A stretch of 64,000 nucleotides of DNA from CAYTGM01 sp964437365. Its GTDB lineage: Bacteria > Sumerlaeota > Sumerlaeia > SLMS01. The stretch covers positions 1 through 64,000 of the forward strand of contig CAYTGM010000011.1 of assembly GCA_964437365.1 (NCBI GenBank), read 5' to 3'. Made by a program: the position numbers and the translations under genes. The notes under the pieces are model-generated. The model did no database searches. It saw nothing but the letters and a program-made list of their open reading frames with translations, and had not been told where the DNA came from. This document shows, one piece after another, positions 42,867-51,698 of the stretch (within the stretch, counting starts at the first letter, position 1; each line of letters starts with the position of its first letter).

Positions 42867-45578
42867 ATGTCTCTCTCTCGGAGTAAGCCACAACGAAACC
42901 CCCTAAGTGCTTCACTCGTTGCTCTCGCCGCCTCTCTTCTGCTCGGTACACCCGCCGCGCAGGCAGAGGTCACTGTCTTTCCACTTAATAACCCTGGTTT
43001 CGAAGAACCAGAACTGAACCCCCAGGGGACTTTCTTCCCCGGTGTACAGGGCTGGCAATGGACAGGACCACTTGGTACTACTTACAAGCTTCCTTTCCTT
43101 CCTCAGCCTTCTGAAGGCGATCAGATGGTTTTCGCCAACTTCGATAACTTTAACCTTTTCCAGGAAATCGGACCACTCCAGCCTGATACCACTTATACTC
43201 TCTCCATGGATATTCATCCTCTGGTCCCCCTGGCACAAACAACGATTCAGATGGTCATCGAAGACAGCCAGAACTTTTCCGCCTTCTATGCTCAGGGGAA
43301 CTACCAGCCCGTCTGGAACCCCGGTCTTCGGGATTTCAATCTTCAGGAGTTCACCTGGAATACGATCACCATCTCTTTCGACAGTAATAACTGGACCCAG
43401 AATCACGGTCTTCAGACACGTATCCGCCTCATGGCGAATTACATGCTCATCGACAACGTTCAGCTGCTTGTCGATGCTCCCCGTGGTCCACGCGATTTCT
43501 ATATCAGCGCCACGGATGGTAACGATGCAAATGACGGTCTTACCCCGGCCAGTCCATACGCATCTTTCAGTGCAATTAACGGTGAAGAACTGGTGCCCGG
43601 CGATAGAGTGTTTCTGAAACGCGGAGATGTCTGGAATGATGAACTTCAGCTCAGTGGTGAAGGTGATCCTGGAAATGAGATCATCCTGACCTCTTACGGT
43701 GATCCTTCTGCAGATCGTCCACGTATCGAACGAAGCGATATTCTTAAGGATCGTTGTATTACCATCGAAGGTGCCTCTGACTGGTATATCAGTGATCTTG
43801 AATGCAGCACAGCAAAAATTGGTCTTTATCTTCGCTACGATAATGACTTCTTCAACAGCAACGTTACCGTTGAAAACTGTCACTTTGAAGACATGCCTGA
43901 CCCCGTCGCAGATCCATCGCTCAACAATTATGAGTATGCGTGGTCTACCGGACTCTTCATTGGTGGAAAGATCGATAATCAGAACGCAAACTTTCCTGTA
44001 CTCGACGGCTTTACGGTCAGAGACGTCTCAGGTACAAACCTCGCCATGACGGTAGGTAACGGCTGGTATTATCCACTTCCCAACCGTTCAAGACTTCGCA
44101 ATGTCTATATGGATAGTGTCACGGGCGTTGGTAACATGAACGGCGCTTTTGCTTTCTATAGCGTTGATGGCGGTTACTTTACAAATATCCGCAGTGTTGT
44201 TGGTGGCGGAGATACGCCTTTCGGTACAGCTCTCTCATTCCTTCAGAATTGCCAGAATGTTGTGATCGATGACAGTGAATTCGCTTTCTGTGATCGCTTT
44301 GAATCTGGTGATGGCGTTGGTGTCGATTTTGAAGGCGATAACGAGAACGTTGTTCTTTCAAACAGTGTGGTACACAACAACGATGGCTCGGCTGTTCTAA
44401 TCCTCAGCACCATGGGAACAAACAAGAACCTGCGTCTTGAGAATAACGTCTTCTATAATAATGCTCTTGATCCATGGAACAGTGAAATCAACTCCGAAAT
44501 CATCAACGGAGACGACTTCAACTGGGGACAGGTTATTAACAACGGCTTTTACCGCAGTTGTCCTACCGTTGACTTTATCTCTGATACAGACAACTGGACA
44601 TATTTCTGGTTCAACCAGAACCGCTTTGCCGAATACAGCGATGTCGCGAATCTTCCAAAGTGGTTTGATGGCATCGAAGGCTGGGAGCGCTTCGGAACCA
44701 ACGTTGCCATTTCACCTGATACTTTCGTGAATACATTCGAGCGTCCATACATCTGGATGCGCATGAGTCAGACAGCAGCAAGCGGTGCTTCTATTGTCTA
44801 TGCAACAGAAACAGATCCTGCTTTCGATGGTCCTAAGACAGTTCCATTCCCTGTCAGCAACGACGGACTTGTTCATGACTACTTCATTAACCTTGAAAGC
44901 CCAAGCCTGAAAGGTGTCATCACGAACGCCGCTCTGATTATGGATGACATCGATTCAGCCAACATCGAGTTTGTCCGTTTCGTTGAAAGCCCAACCCTTT
45001 ACTCTGAACCTGAAGAGTATGTACAGACAGTTAAGCTTGTGACGCGTCCTGACTCTCGCTGGGATGGCTGGCTGGCTCAGGATGGTTCATTTGACGAAAA
45101 CTCAAACTCACTCATCGTTGGTGATAATGCGAACAATGAAGCCTATCGTTCTATTCTGCACTTTGAAGGCCTTGATGAAATCCCACGTCATGTTGAAATC
45201 GTTAATGCGACGTTGGGAATCACCAGAACCGCTGAAAGCTCAAACTTCTTCGATTCACCCTTCTTTACACACGGAGAGCTTGTTTATGACATGTCATCAA
45301 AGTGGTTTGGGCAGAAGAAGCTTTCATCAAGCGATTGGGACGAAACTGCAGATGTACAGGAAGCAGGTAAATTCCTGAACGCCTTCCGCGATGGTCTGAC
45401 AGTGTACTCACGTCTCCGCCCAGATGCTGTAGCAATTCTCAGAGATCACCCAATGGCTCAGTTCCGTCTCCGTTTCACAACGGATAATGACGGCGACAAT
45501 GTTCAGGACACGGTTGAGTTTGGTTCTACCGAGAACACCGGTGTAGCTCCGACTCTTGTCATTGAGTATATCCCTTAA
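42867..45578 (+). CDS. Secreted parallel beta-helix protein with N-terminal carbohydrate-binding-like module
   Basis: 903 residues; GAGGTAG precedes the ATG, followed by a signal peptide (LVALAASLLLGTPAAQA/EVT). An N-terminal module (about 35-200; NNPGFEEPELNPQG, QPDTTYTLSMDI, NHGLQTRIRLM) resembles a galactose-binding/CBM jelly roll. It is followed by the classic parallel beta-helix opening, FYISATDGNDANDGLTPASPYASFSAI and ISDLECSTAKIGLYL, with many xNxxF repeats (about 210-600), as in polysaccharide lyases and DUF1565 proteins. The C-terminus (about 700-903; ILHFEGLDEIPRHVEIVNATLGITR) looks like a DNRLRE/DUF7594-type domain. Probably a polysaccharide-active or surface protein. Confidence 0.83.
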   Translation: MSLSRSKPQRNPLSASLVALAASLLLGTPAAQAEVTVFPLNNPGFEEPELNPQGTFFPGVQGWQWTGPLGTTYKLPFLPQPSEGDQMVFANFDNFNLFQEIGPLQPDTTYTLSMDIHPLVPLAQTTIQMVIEDSQNFSAFYAQGNYQPVWNPGLRDFNLQEFTWNTITISFDSNNWTQNHGLQTRIRLMANYMLIDNVQLLVDAPRGPRDFYISATDGNDANDGLTPASPYASFSAINGEELVPGDRVFLKRGDVWNDELQLSGEGDPGNEIILTSYGDPSADRPRIERSDILKDRCITIEGASDWYISDLECSTAKIGLYLRYDNDFFNSNVTVENCHFEDMPDPVADPSLNNYEYAWSTGLFIGGKIDNQNANFPVLDGFTVRDVSGTNLAMTVGNGWYYPLPNRSRLRNVYMDSVTGVGNMNGAFAFYSVDGGYFTNIRSVVGGGDTPFGTALSFLQNCQNVVIDDSEFAFCDRFESGDGVGVDFEGDNENVVLSNSVVHNNDGSAVLILSTMGTNKNLRLENNVFYNNALDPWNSEINSEIINGDDFNWGQVINNGFYRSCPTVDFISDTDNWTYFWFNQNRFAEYSDVANLPKWFDGIEGWERFGTNVAISPDTFVNTFERPYIWMRMSQTAASGASIVYATETDPAFDGPKTVPFPVSNDGLVHDYFINLESPSLKGVITNAALIMDDIDSANIEFVRFVESPTLYSEPEEYVQTVKLVTRPDSRWDGWLAQDGSFDENSNSLIVGDNANNEAYRSILHFEGLDEIPRHVEIVNATLGITRTAESSNFFDSPFFTHGELVYDMSSKWFGQKKLSSSDWDETADVQEAGKFLNAFRDGLTVYSRLRPDAVAILRDHPMAQFRLRFTTDNDGDNVQDTVEFGSTENTGVAPTLVIEYIP

Positions 45579-45605
45579 TCAGTAACTACATATACAAATG
45601 TCAAG

Positions 45606-45644
45606 ACTCCCCTGGTCACTAAGGCCGGGGGAGTTTCTCTTTTA
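45606..45644 (+). terminator. Rho-independent terminator of the beta-helix gene
   Basis: ACTCCCCTGGTC and GGCCGGGGGAGT pair over 12 bp (with G-U pairs), loop ACTAA, followed by TTCTCTTTT. It begins 28 bp after the stop. Confidence 0.85.
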
Positions 45645-45704
45645 GCCGGACAGGAAAACATTGACCCTGCCATTAACTAGGGTAGTTGAAGGGATGGTTG
45701 CTCG

Positions 45705-46313
45705 TTGAAGAGGGTGCCTTGGTCTCGTTCTCCTTGTCCGAGTGATCACGAGATAAAGTACTCCCTCCATTGTCATTGTAGACGATACCAGGCAACCGGC
45801 TGTTGTCTGACAACGATCTCCAGATTAAGGAACATAACGATCTCACAAAACCTCAAGATATACATTGATGCTGATGCCTGCCCGGTTAAACAGGAAGTTT
45901 ATCGTGTAGCCGAGCGCCATGGTCTGCCCGTTACTCTTGTTGCAAACAGTCCCATGCGTATACCAGAGAATGACTGGATCGAGCTGGTCGTTGTTGGATC
46001 CAAAGCGGATGAAGCCGACGACTGGATTATGGAAAAAGCCGCTAAGGACGACTTTGTTGTTACGCAGGACCTGCTCCTGGCCGAACGTCTCTTGAAGGAA
46101 AAAGAAGCACAGCCGATTACTCCCCACGGGAAGATCATGACCATGGAAAACATTGGCTCAGCGATCGCCGGAAGAGAACTGAGAGAAAGGTTGAGGCAGT
46201 GGGAGGGCGAGCAACACGGTGGCCCACCTCCCTTTACGAAAGGGCACCGCTCTACCTTTCTGCAGAATTTTCACCAGATGATTGAAAAGACGCTGAGAGA
46301 AAGTGGCAATTGA
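45705..46313 (+). CDS. UPF0178 (YaiI/DUF188) family protein, start uncertain
   Basis: The family begins M-[KR]-I-Y-I-D-A-D-A-C-P; here KIYIDADACPVKQEVYRVAERHGLPVTLVANS starts at about residue 51 of the open frame. The rest matches the family: VVVGSKADEADDWI, DDFVVTQDLLLAERLL and TMENIGSAIAGRELRERLR. The only standard in-frame starts are TTG (45705) and GTG (45714), giving an unusual 47-50-residue leader. An AAGGA at 45826-45830 lies 8 bases before an ATC (45839) in frame, just before KIYIDADACP, which may be a rare non-AUG start. PIN/NYN-like nuclease folds are proposed for this family. True start unresolved. Confidence 0.8.
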   Translation: MKRVPWSRSPCPSDHEIKYSLHCHCRRYQATGCCLTTISRLRNITISQNLKIYIDADACPVKQEVYRVAERHGLPVTLVANSPMRIPENDWIELVVVGSKADEADDWIMEKAAKDDFVVTQDLLLAERLLKEKEAQPITPHGKIMTMENIGSAIAGRELRERLRQWEGEQHGGPPPFTKGHRSTFLQNFHQMIEKTLRESGN

Positions 46314-46334
46314 TCAGGGGTTCCTGATCAATTG
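46307..46334. terminator. Shared hairpin carrying both stop codons of converging genes
   Basis: CAATTGATCAGG (46307-46318), loop GGTT, CCTGATCAATTG (46323-46334) is a perfect 12-bp stem. The stop TGA of the UPF0178 gene (46311-46313) lies in the left arm and the stop of the minus-strand glycosyltransferase (46328-46330) in the right arm. It can form on both transcripts. Confidence 0.75.
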
Positions 46335-48052
46335 AAGTCTTCCGGGAGGTAACCTTCCCGATAAGCTCGTTCCCAGATAAAGATGATCGGGAGACTTCTC
46401 ATATCATTCGGAGTGAATGTATAGTCACCTGACTCAAGGTAAATAGTTTCACCTTCGTATAGTTCTTCGTTCAGGTATCCTGTCACTATTCCCTTCGGTG
46501 ATATAAAGACGTATTCTGCGGGCACCTCAACCTTGAACGGGATCCTTCCTTGATCATCGGCTTCTTCACTGACAAGGTACTTTCCCGCTACACTCACGTA
46601 CCCCACCTCATGATAGTTATACTTAATAAACATACGCGTCCAGTGAAAGAAGCCATAGTCCTGTCCGAAGACCTCTTTGACGTTATCGTTCACGACAATG
46701 GGAACTTCTTTCTCAATAAGCTCTGACCAGGCCGTTTGAGGAATGAGTTCGAGCATCATTCTCTCCAGAGTAAAAGTTTCGAGCACGAAATAGTGAGAAC
46801 GCCTTCGATAGACGCTCTCTCCCTTCTGGTCAAGAATCAGATCATCCTCCTCTGTCAGGGTGATCACTTCGGTCAGCAGGTCCTGCATCTTCAGGGAAGA
46901 GAATCTCCATGGGGGAGCCTTGGTCACGCACACCACAAGGAGAGCTATGCAGACAAAGAAAACTACTTTTTCAAAATGAACAGAAGACCATTTGGTCTTA
47001 ATAGAAGATAGCAACATGTCTTTATAGACATTGAGAGACAGCATGATAGCTGGGATTCCGATGGCATAATAAGAGAGCTGCGTCTGGCGCTCTACGACAG
47101 GAAAGAGGAAATGGACAACAAGATAATAGAGCGATGCTGTCGCCAGAAACCAGGACTTTGCAAGAGGCCTGTTCCCTTTCTCACGTCCAGCAAGAAACGC
47201 AGCTCCGAGTCCAGTAACCCCGAGTGTAAGTCTAAGAAGCGAAGGAAGTAATGGCTCGCTAATCTCATCCAGAGGTACCGTGCTATGCTGAAAGAGGCAA
47301 TAGATCATGGCATCCCATGCACCAAGTATAGACATAAGAAGGAAGATTAGAAAGCAGGGGAGTGCACAGCTGATGCCAAAGAGAAAGAACCTTTTGAGGC
47401 CTTCGATGTTTAACCTGCTTCTGCCATAGGATCTGTTTGCAAGTGCGGGTATGATCCACGCCAGGCAGAGGGTGGGCACCATGAGGACGCCCTTCATCGA
47501 GGTCATTGCCATGATGCCGCCGATCAGGCCAGCTGTCACAAGGCGCTTGCGTGTCATCGGATACACGCACACATACCAGACAAGCAATACCCATAAGAAA
47601 ACCCAGGGGATATCGGCTCGGTATTCCGTTGATACCAGCATGAATCCCGGGGTGAAGGCGAGAACTAAGGTGGATAAAACCGCTGAGGAGAGGCTATCGA
47701 GTTTTCTGACCAGGTTGTATATAATTAGAAGTATGCCCAGCCAGAAGGGTAGCATGAGAAAACGCATCACATTGATGATGTCGGCGCGCTCGCCAAAGAA
47801 TTCCAGGAACGGAGTCATGAAGAGATGAAAAAGCGGTGTGTGATTATCGAACATGTCTTTATATTGAACGAGACCGTTCGCCCATCCCCATGAAAGGTGG
47901 AGATGTTGAGGCTCGTCACTGTTTACAGGAAGCGCATAGACATAGAGGAGCTTGAAGGTAATCAGTGCAAACAACAGAAAGAACCAGCGATTTTTGAATC
48001 GTAGACGAGTGTCTGATTCCAGGTGACGCTGTTCTAGTGTTGAAGCCATCAT
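46328..48052 (-). CDS. GT39/PMT-like membrane glycosyltransferase
   Basis: About 574 residues. The ATG at 48052 is favoured over a GTG at 48082; a second ATG at 48049 is possible. The catalytic acidic motif is at the start of the first periplasmic loop (YALPVNSDEPQHLHLSWGWANG; DE). About 10 membrane segments follow (VMRFLMLPFWLGILLIIYNLV, AVLSTLVLAFTPGFMLV, WVFLWVLLVWYVCVY). The C-terminal 150 residues are soluble and periplasmic (LIEKEVPIVVNDNVKEVFGQDYGFFH..GYLNEELYEGETIYLESGDYTF). Enzymes of this type move sugars from polyprenyl-phosphate donors. Acceptor unknown. It shares its 3' hairpin with the converging UPF0178 gene. Confidence 0.85.
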   Translation of the reverse strand: MMASTLEQRHLESDTRLRFKNRWFFLLFALITFKLLYVYALPVNSDEPQHLHLSWGWANGLVQYKDMFDNHTPLFHLFMTPFLEFFGERADIINVMRFLMLPFWLGILLIIYNLVRKLDSLSSAVLSTLVLAFTPGFMLVSTEYRADIPWVFLWVLLVWYVCVYPMTRKRLVTAGLIGGIMAMTSMKGVLMVPTLCLAWIIPALANRSYGRSRLNIEGLKRFFLFGISCALPCFLIFLLMSILGAWDAMIYCLFQHSTVPLDEISEPLLPSLLRLTLGVTGLGAAFLAGREKGNRPLAKSWFLATASLYYLVVHFLFPVVERQTQLSYYAIGIPAIMLSLNVYKDMLLSSIKTKWSSVHFEKVVFFVCIALLVVCVTKAPPWRFSSLKMQDLLTEVITLTEEDDLILDQKGESVYRRRSHYFVLETFTLERMMLELIPQTAWSELIEKEVPIVVNDNVKEVFGQDYGFFHWTRMFIKYNYHEVGYVSVAGKYLVSEEADDQGRIPFKVEVPAEYVFISPKGIVTGYLNEELYEGETIYLESGDYTFTPNDMRSLPIIFIWERAYREGYLPEDFN

Positions 48053-48227
48053 ACTGTCCGTTCCGAGATGAGTAGAGGACACGCTGACAGTAAGATTCGT
48101 GTCAACTGAGATGAGCTCAATGAGATAAACCTCTAACCTTTCCTGCTCAAATCTGGTCTTGATATGGTTCCCGTTGACCCAACAGACCCTGATAGGCAGT
48201 CATTGATAGAGTACAGAGGAGCGTGCC

Positions 48228-49886
48228 ATGAGACACCCCGTTAAGAAGATATTATCCATCATACTGTTGGTTCTGCCAGCAGGAATCGTTTCGTCCGCCC
48301 ACCCTCAGGCTTTTCGCATTTATGAGATCGAGAGAGAAGCGCACCAGCACCTGAGCGGGGCTGGAGTTCCAAAAAGCGAGGAAAAAGCAGCAGAGCTGTT
48401 TCAGCTTGCCGCCGACGCAGGCAGCACCGGGGCAATGGTTCAACGAGCGCTCATGTACCTGGACGGTCGGGCCGGTGAGCAGAATGACCTGAAGGCAGTC
48501 GAACTCTATGAGAAAGCTGCTGCTATGAACGATGTATATAGCCAGATGAGTCTCGGCTTTCTCTACTATCATGGTCGTGGCGTCCCTCAGGATTATGAGA
48601 AAGCGGCAAAATGGTTCAGAAAAGCTGCCGAGAATCGTGACAAGTACTCGATGAATATGCTCGGGTTTCAGTATCACTATGGCAATGGGCTTGATAGAGA
48701 TCTGAGCCAAGCCTTTTATTGGTATAGGGAAGCATACGAACGTGGACGTATAGAAGCAGCTGATAACTTAATGCGGTCTTACCTGCTTGGTGAGGGCACA
48801 GAAATAGATCCTGCAAAAGCTCGTCTCCTGGAAGAGCGAATTTTGAGTTCTACCAGTGCTGTTGCCCTGACCAGTCTTGGAAAGCTCTATCTCGAAGACG
48901 TCGTTGTGGATAGGGATCACGAGAAAGCAAGAAGCATTTTCCTGCAGGCGATTGAAGACCATGATCGACGCATCCATTGCGGAGGGGCCTTCTACAAACT
49001 TGCCCAGTATCACCTGGAGGGAGTTGGGGGCGCTGAGCATGACCCGCAGAAAGCCTATCAGTATCTATACACCTCCGCATCAGAAGAAGATCATGACGAT
49101 TCTATGGTTCTTCTTGCACGTATGTACGGAAGTGGAACAGGAGTCGAGAAGAACACCAAAGCTGCAGTTGAGTGGTACCTCAGAGCCGCTGAAATGGGTT
49201 ACCGTGAGGGAATTACAGATTATGCACTCGCACTGATGGAGGGAAATGGTATAGAACAGAAACCAGAACTGGGAAGAAAGCTTCTCTCAGTAGCAGCAGA
49301 GACGAATGACCGAAGAAGCCGCTATTATGATGCTCTCTATCGTATTATGGACTCTCCCGAAGGTTTTTCAGATCAGGGAGCTTTTGACGCTCTTATCGAA
49401 CTTTCCGAATCAAACCATAGTCACGCAGCGATCCTTCTGAATTTACTCAAGAAAACTCATCCAGAAGTTCCCGTATCAATTGATCAATGTAAAGAATACC
49501 TGGAAGCGATATGTTTGCAGGAGTACCCGTTTGCTCCTCTACTCTACAAAGAGCTCTATACACCAGAAGAGGAGCTCGTCCTCGTCGACACACGATTCGA
49601 TGTTCTCTATGATCGAGCCGTCAAAGAATACCTGAACGGCTTCCCGGGCTATCTCGAGGTCGGCAAATACCCATCCTTGAAAGCGGATCTCCAGGGACGG
49701 AATTATATCCTTTCTCTCCTTAAGGGTTCTAATCTGAAACTTGCCACGTATATCGAAGGACGTATGGCTCTGAGGGGATGGGGAGCAATGTCCGACGAGA
49801 AATCGAAAGCATCCATCCAACTGCTCAATGAGTTGGCTGCCTCGGGAGACGAGGTGGCACAAGCCATTCTGGAGGAGTCCAGGTAA
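48228..49886 (+). CDS. Secreted Sel1-repeat protein
   Basis: 552 residues, with GAGGAG before the ATG and a signal peptide (KKILSIILLVLPAGIVSSA). About nine Sel1-like (TPR-type) repeats cover residues 45-350: AGSTGAMVQRALMYLDGRAG, DVYSQMSLGFLYYHGRGVPQDYEKAAKWFRKAA, KYSMNMLGFQYHYGNGLDRD and EGITDYALALMEGNGIEQKP; the pattern A...LG.[ML]Y..G.GV..D..KA..W...AA is clear. The C-terminal 200 residues are mainly helical. Such proteins act as protein scaffolds, often in envelope signalling. Partner unknown; a hypothetical protein follows after 27 bp. Confidence 0.87.
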   Translation: MRHPVKKILSIILLVLPAGIVSSAHPQAFRIYEIEREAHQHLSGAGVPKSEEKAAELFQLAADAGSTGAMVQRALMYLDGRAGEQNDLKAVELYEKAAAMNDVYSQMSLGFLYYHGRGVPQDYEKAAKWFRKAAENRDKYSMNMLGFQYHYGNGLDRDLSQAFYWYREAYERGRIEAADNLMRSYLLGEGTEIDPAKARLLEERILSSTSAVALTSLGKLYLEDVVVDRDHEKARSIFLQAIEDHDRRIHCGGAFYKLAQYHLEGVGGAEHDPQKAYQYLYTSASEEDHDDSMVLLARMYGSGTGVEKNTKAAVEWYLRAAEMGYREGITDYALALMEGNGIEQKPELGRKLLSVAAETNDRRSRYYDALYRIMDSPEGFSDQGAFDALIELSESNHSHAAILLNLLKKTHPEVPVSIDQCKEYLEAICLQEYPFAPLLYKELYTPEEELVLVDTRFDVLYDRAVKEYLNGFPGYLEVGKYPSLKADLQGRNYILSLLKGSNLKLATYIEGRMALRGWGAMSDEKSKASIQLLNELAASGDEVAQAILEESR

Positions 49887-49913
49887 ACCCTCTTTGGCTG
49901 AACTGGAATTCAT

Positions 49914-51698
49914 ATGATACTAGGCAAGAAGCCCTTCTATATTCTTCTTACCCTTCTGTTTATTTTATCCATGGTAAATGGAGTTCCTTTTCTCCTTAGT
50001 CTGATGAGACCTCATAATGGTCTCAATTCGGATCAATTTCCAAAAGATGAGCGGTATATGCCGCCATATGATGCGAAGAATCTGATACACCAAAGAGAAG
50101 ATGGAGAACATACCGTTACTGTATTCGGTCCCTCCTTCACCTGGGATATTCAATCAAGTCATTCAGGAACGAGAGGCGAGGATGCTAAACCAGAATCTAT
50201 ACAGGTACTCAAGCCTCCACAAAAAGCCAGTCTGGATGGGAATCGACCCATTTCACTCAGGGGGATTCAGTTTCTTCAACATCAACAGGCTTGGGATTCC
50301 ACGGGATCCGCTATCGAAAAAACCGATAAACATGACTACTATGTTATGGAATCTGATGTTCAGAAAAGTATCGAGAATGAAGTGAGCCCCATCGTTTCAC
50401 GTTGGGGAATCTCCCCTGATTATGGACCTCACGAGTTGAGACTTCTCTTTGATACGAATATCTCGCCGGAAGAGATTTGCTTCTCAGGATTATTTAATGT
50501 GGAAACAGGCGGTCGTTTAGCTGGTTCATACAAGAATGATTATATTGTCTATCCAACAACAGGGAGAAGTTTTCACGGGTATCAATTGTGGGGATCTGTT
50601 CCTTCAGGTTCGGGGAATCAGGTTGATGAAAACTTCGAACATGGCCTTTTAACATGGACCGATCGGTTCCTGCTTACAGGCGATACAAAACTCGCCTTCC
50701 ATATGGCTATATACTCAGAAGAAAAAACAACTGTTACATTGAAACCGGGCGAAATGAAGAGCTTGATAATCAATGGAGAAGAATACCGGTTTTATTTAGT
50801 TGAGGGGATTTCTAAGGAGCCTCTAAAGGATAATGACTTAAATGTGCTTGAACAACTTACCGGTAAGACTAATCTTGTTATTCTTCCTAAACCGCGAAAT
50901 GTCTCCAGTCTCGTCATGTATGGAAATGATGGTGAAAAACTTTCAAGTATGGGTTCACAACATGGATCAGGCCCAGGTTATGAAGCAGGGTATTTCGCCA
51001 GTACCTACAAATATCCACTGGAGAAAATGGATCATGCATTGATTACTTTCAACAAAGAGGTTCAGTATCTGGTTTGGGATCTATCTGACTTTGAATTCAT
51101 TCAATCGGATAATAGTGAAGTAGCATTTCTTGAAAAGAGAATTCCAGATTTGTATATCGAGGATCGGTTTGAACTTATTCGGGCTTATTCCAATCTGTTT
51201 GAAGGGCACGTGTCGGATGAGTTGAAGCTTGCTTCGAACGTCACTTACCCTGTGCCCCTCAAGGACGCCAAGGTATCAGATCTACTGTCTATTATTGATT
51301 CTCCTGGACTGGATCTCGAATACGCTCTAACACCCGATGGGATTTCGGTTAGACAGGCAGGGACAACTGCATCCTATTACAAGCCTGCAATATGGCGGAT
51401 ATACTCGACTCTTGATAATTTCTGGCTCTATATTTACGGTTTTCTCATATTCGTGGTCGCCTACAAATTATTTCTTCTGGTTCAGTCCTTCAGCCTTCAA
51501 AAAAACATGAAGACAGGGGGATATTCCTTCAATATCTGGCAGGTGGAATACCTCTATGCGAGGCTAGGGAAGAAAGCATGGAGTCTTCCACCGTATGACC
51601 ACATCGCTTCTATTCCTTCCGTGAACCCTGATAGACTTGAGGACCTTGTGAGGGTTACTAAGGAATACGACATCAACCGCCTGGGGAAATCACAGTAG
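49914..51698 (+). CDS. Hypothetical bitopic envelope protein
   Basis: 594 residues, with one N-terminal membrane segment (KKPFYILLTLLFILSMVNGVPFLLSLM) and one near residue 500 (LYIYGFLIFVVAYKLFLLVQSF), so about 460 residues lie in the periplasm and about 70 at the C-terminus face the cytoplasm. The periplasmic part is beta-rich (DDRFELIRAYSNLFEGHVSDELKLASNV, DAKVSDLLSIIDSPGLDLEY). I do not recognise a family. It follows the Sel1 gene closely on the same strand, so co-transcription is likely, and converges with a kelch gene, overlapping 26 bp. ATG at 49914, weak ribosome site. Confidence 0.6.
   Translation: MILGKKPFYILLTLLFILSMVNGVPFLLSLMRPHNGLNSDQFPKDERYMPPYDAKNLIHQREDGEHTVTVFGPSFTWDIQSSHSGTRGEDAKPESIQVLKPPQKASLDGNRPISLRGIQFLQHQQAWDSTGSAIEKTDKHDYYVMESDVQKSIENEVSPIVSRWGISPDYGPHELRLLFDTNISPEEICFSGLFNVETGGRLAGSYKNDYIVYPTTGRSFHGYQLWGSVPSGSGNQVDENFEHGLLTWTDRFLLTGDTKLAFHMAIYSEEKTTVTLKPGEMKSLIINGEEYRFYLVEGISKEPLKDNDLNVLEQLTGKTNLVILPKPRNVSSLVMYGNDGEKLSSMGSQHGSGPGYEAGYFASTYKYPLEKMDHALITFNKEVQYLVWDLSDFEFIQSDNSEVAFLEKRIPDLYIEDRFELIRAYSNLFEGHVSDELKLASNVTYPVPLKDAKVSDLLSIIDSPGLDLEYALTPDGISVRQAGTTASYYKPAIWRIYSTLDNFWLYIYGFLIFVVAYKLFLLVQSFSLQKNMKTGGYSFNIWQVEYLYARLGKKAWSLPPYDHIASIPSVNPDRLEDLVRVTKEYDINRLGKSQ

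Noticed and set aside
42912..43883. 323-residue frame on the minus strand
   Set aside because: Lies wholly inside the beta-helix gene, which has a signal peptide, a ribosome site and domain matches; the antisense frame shows no domain.
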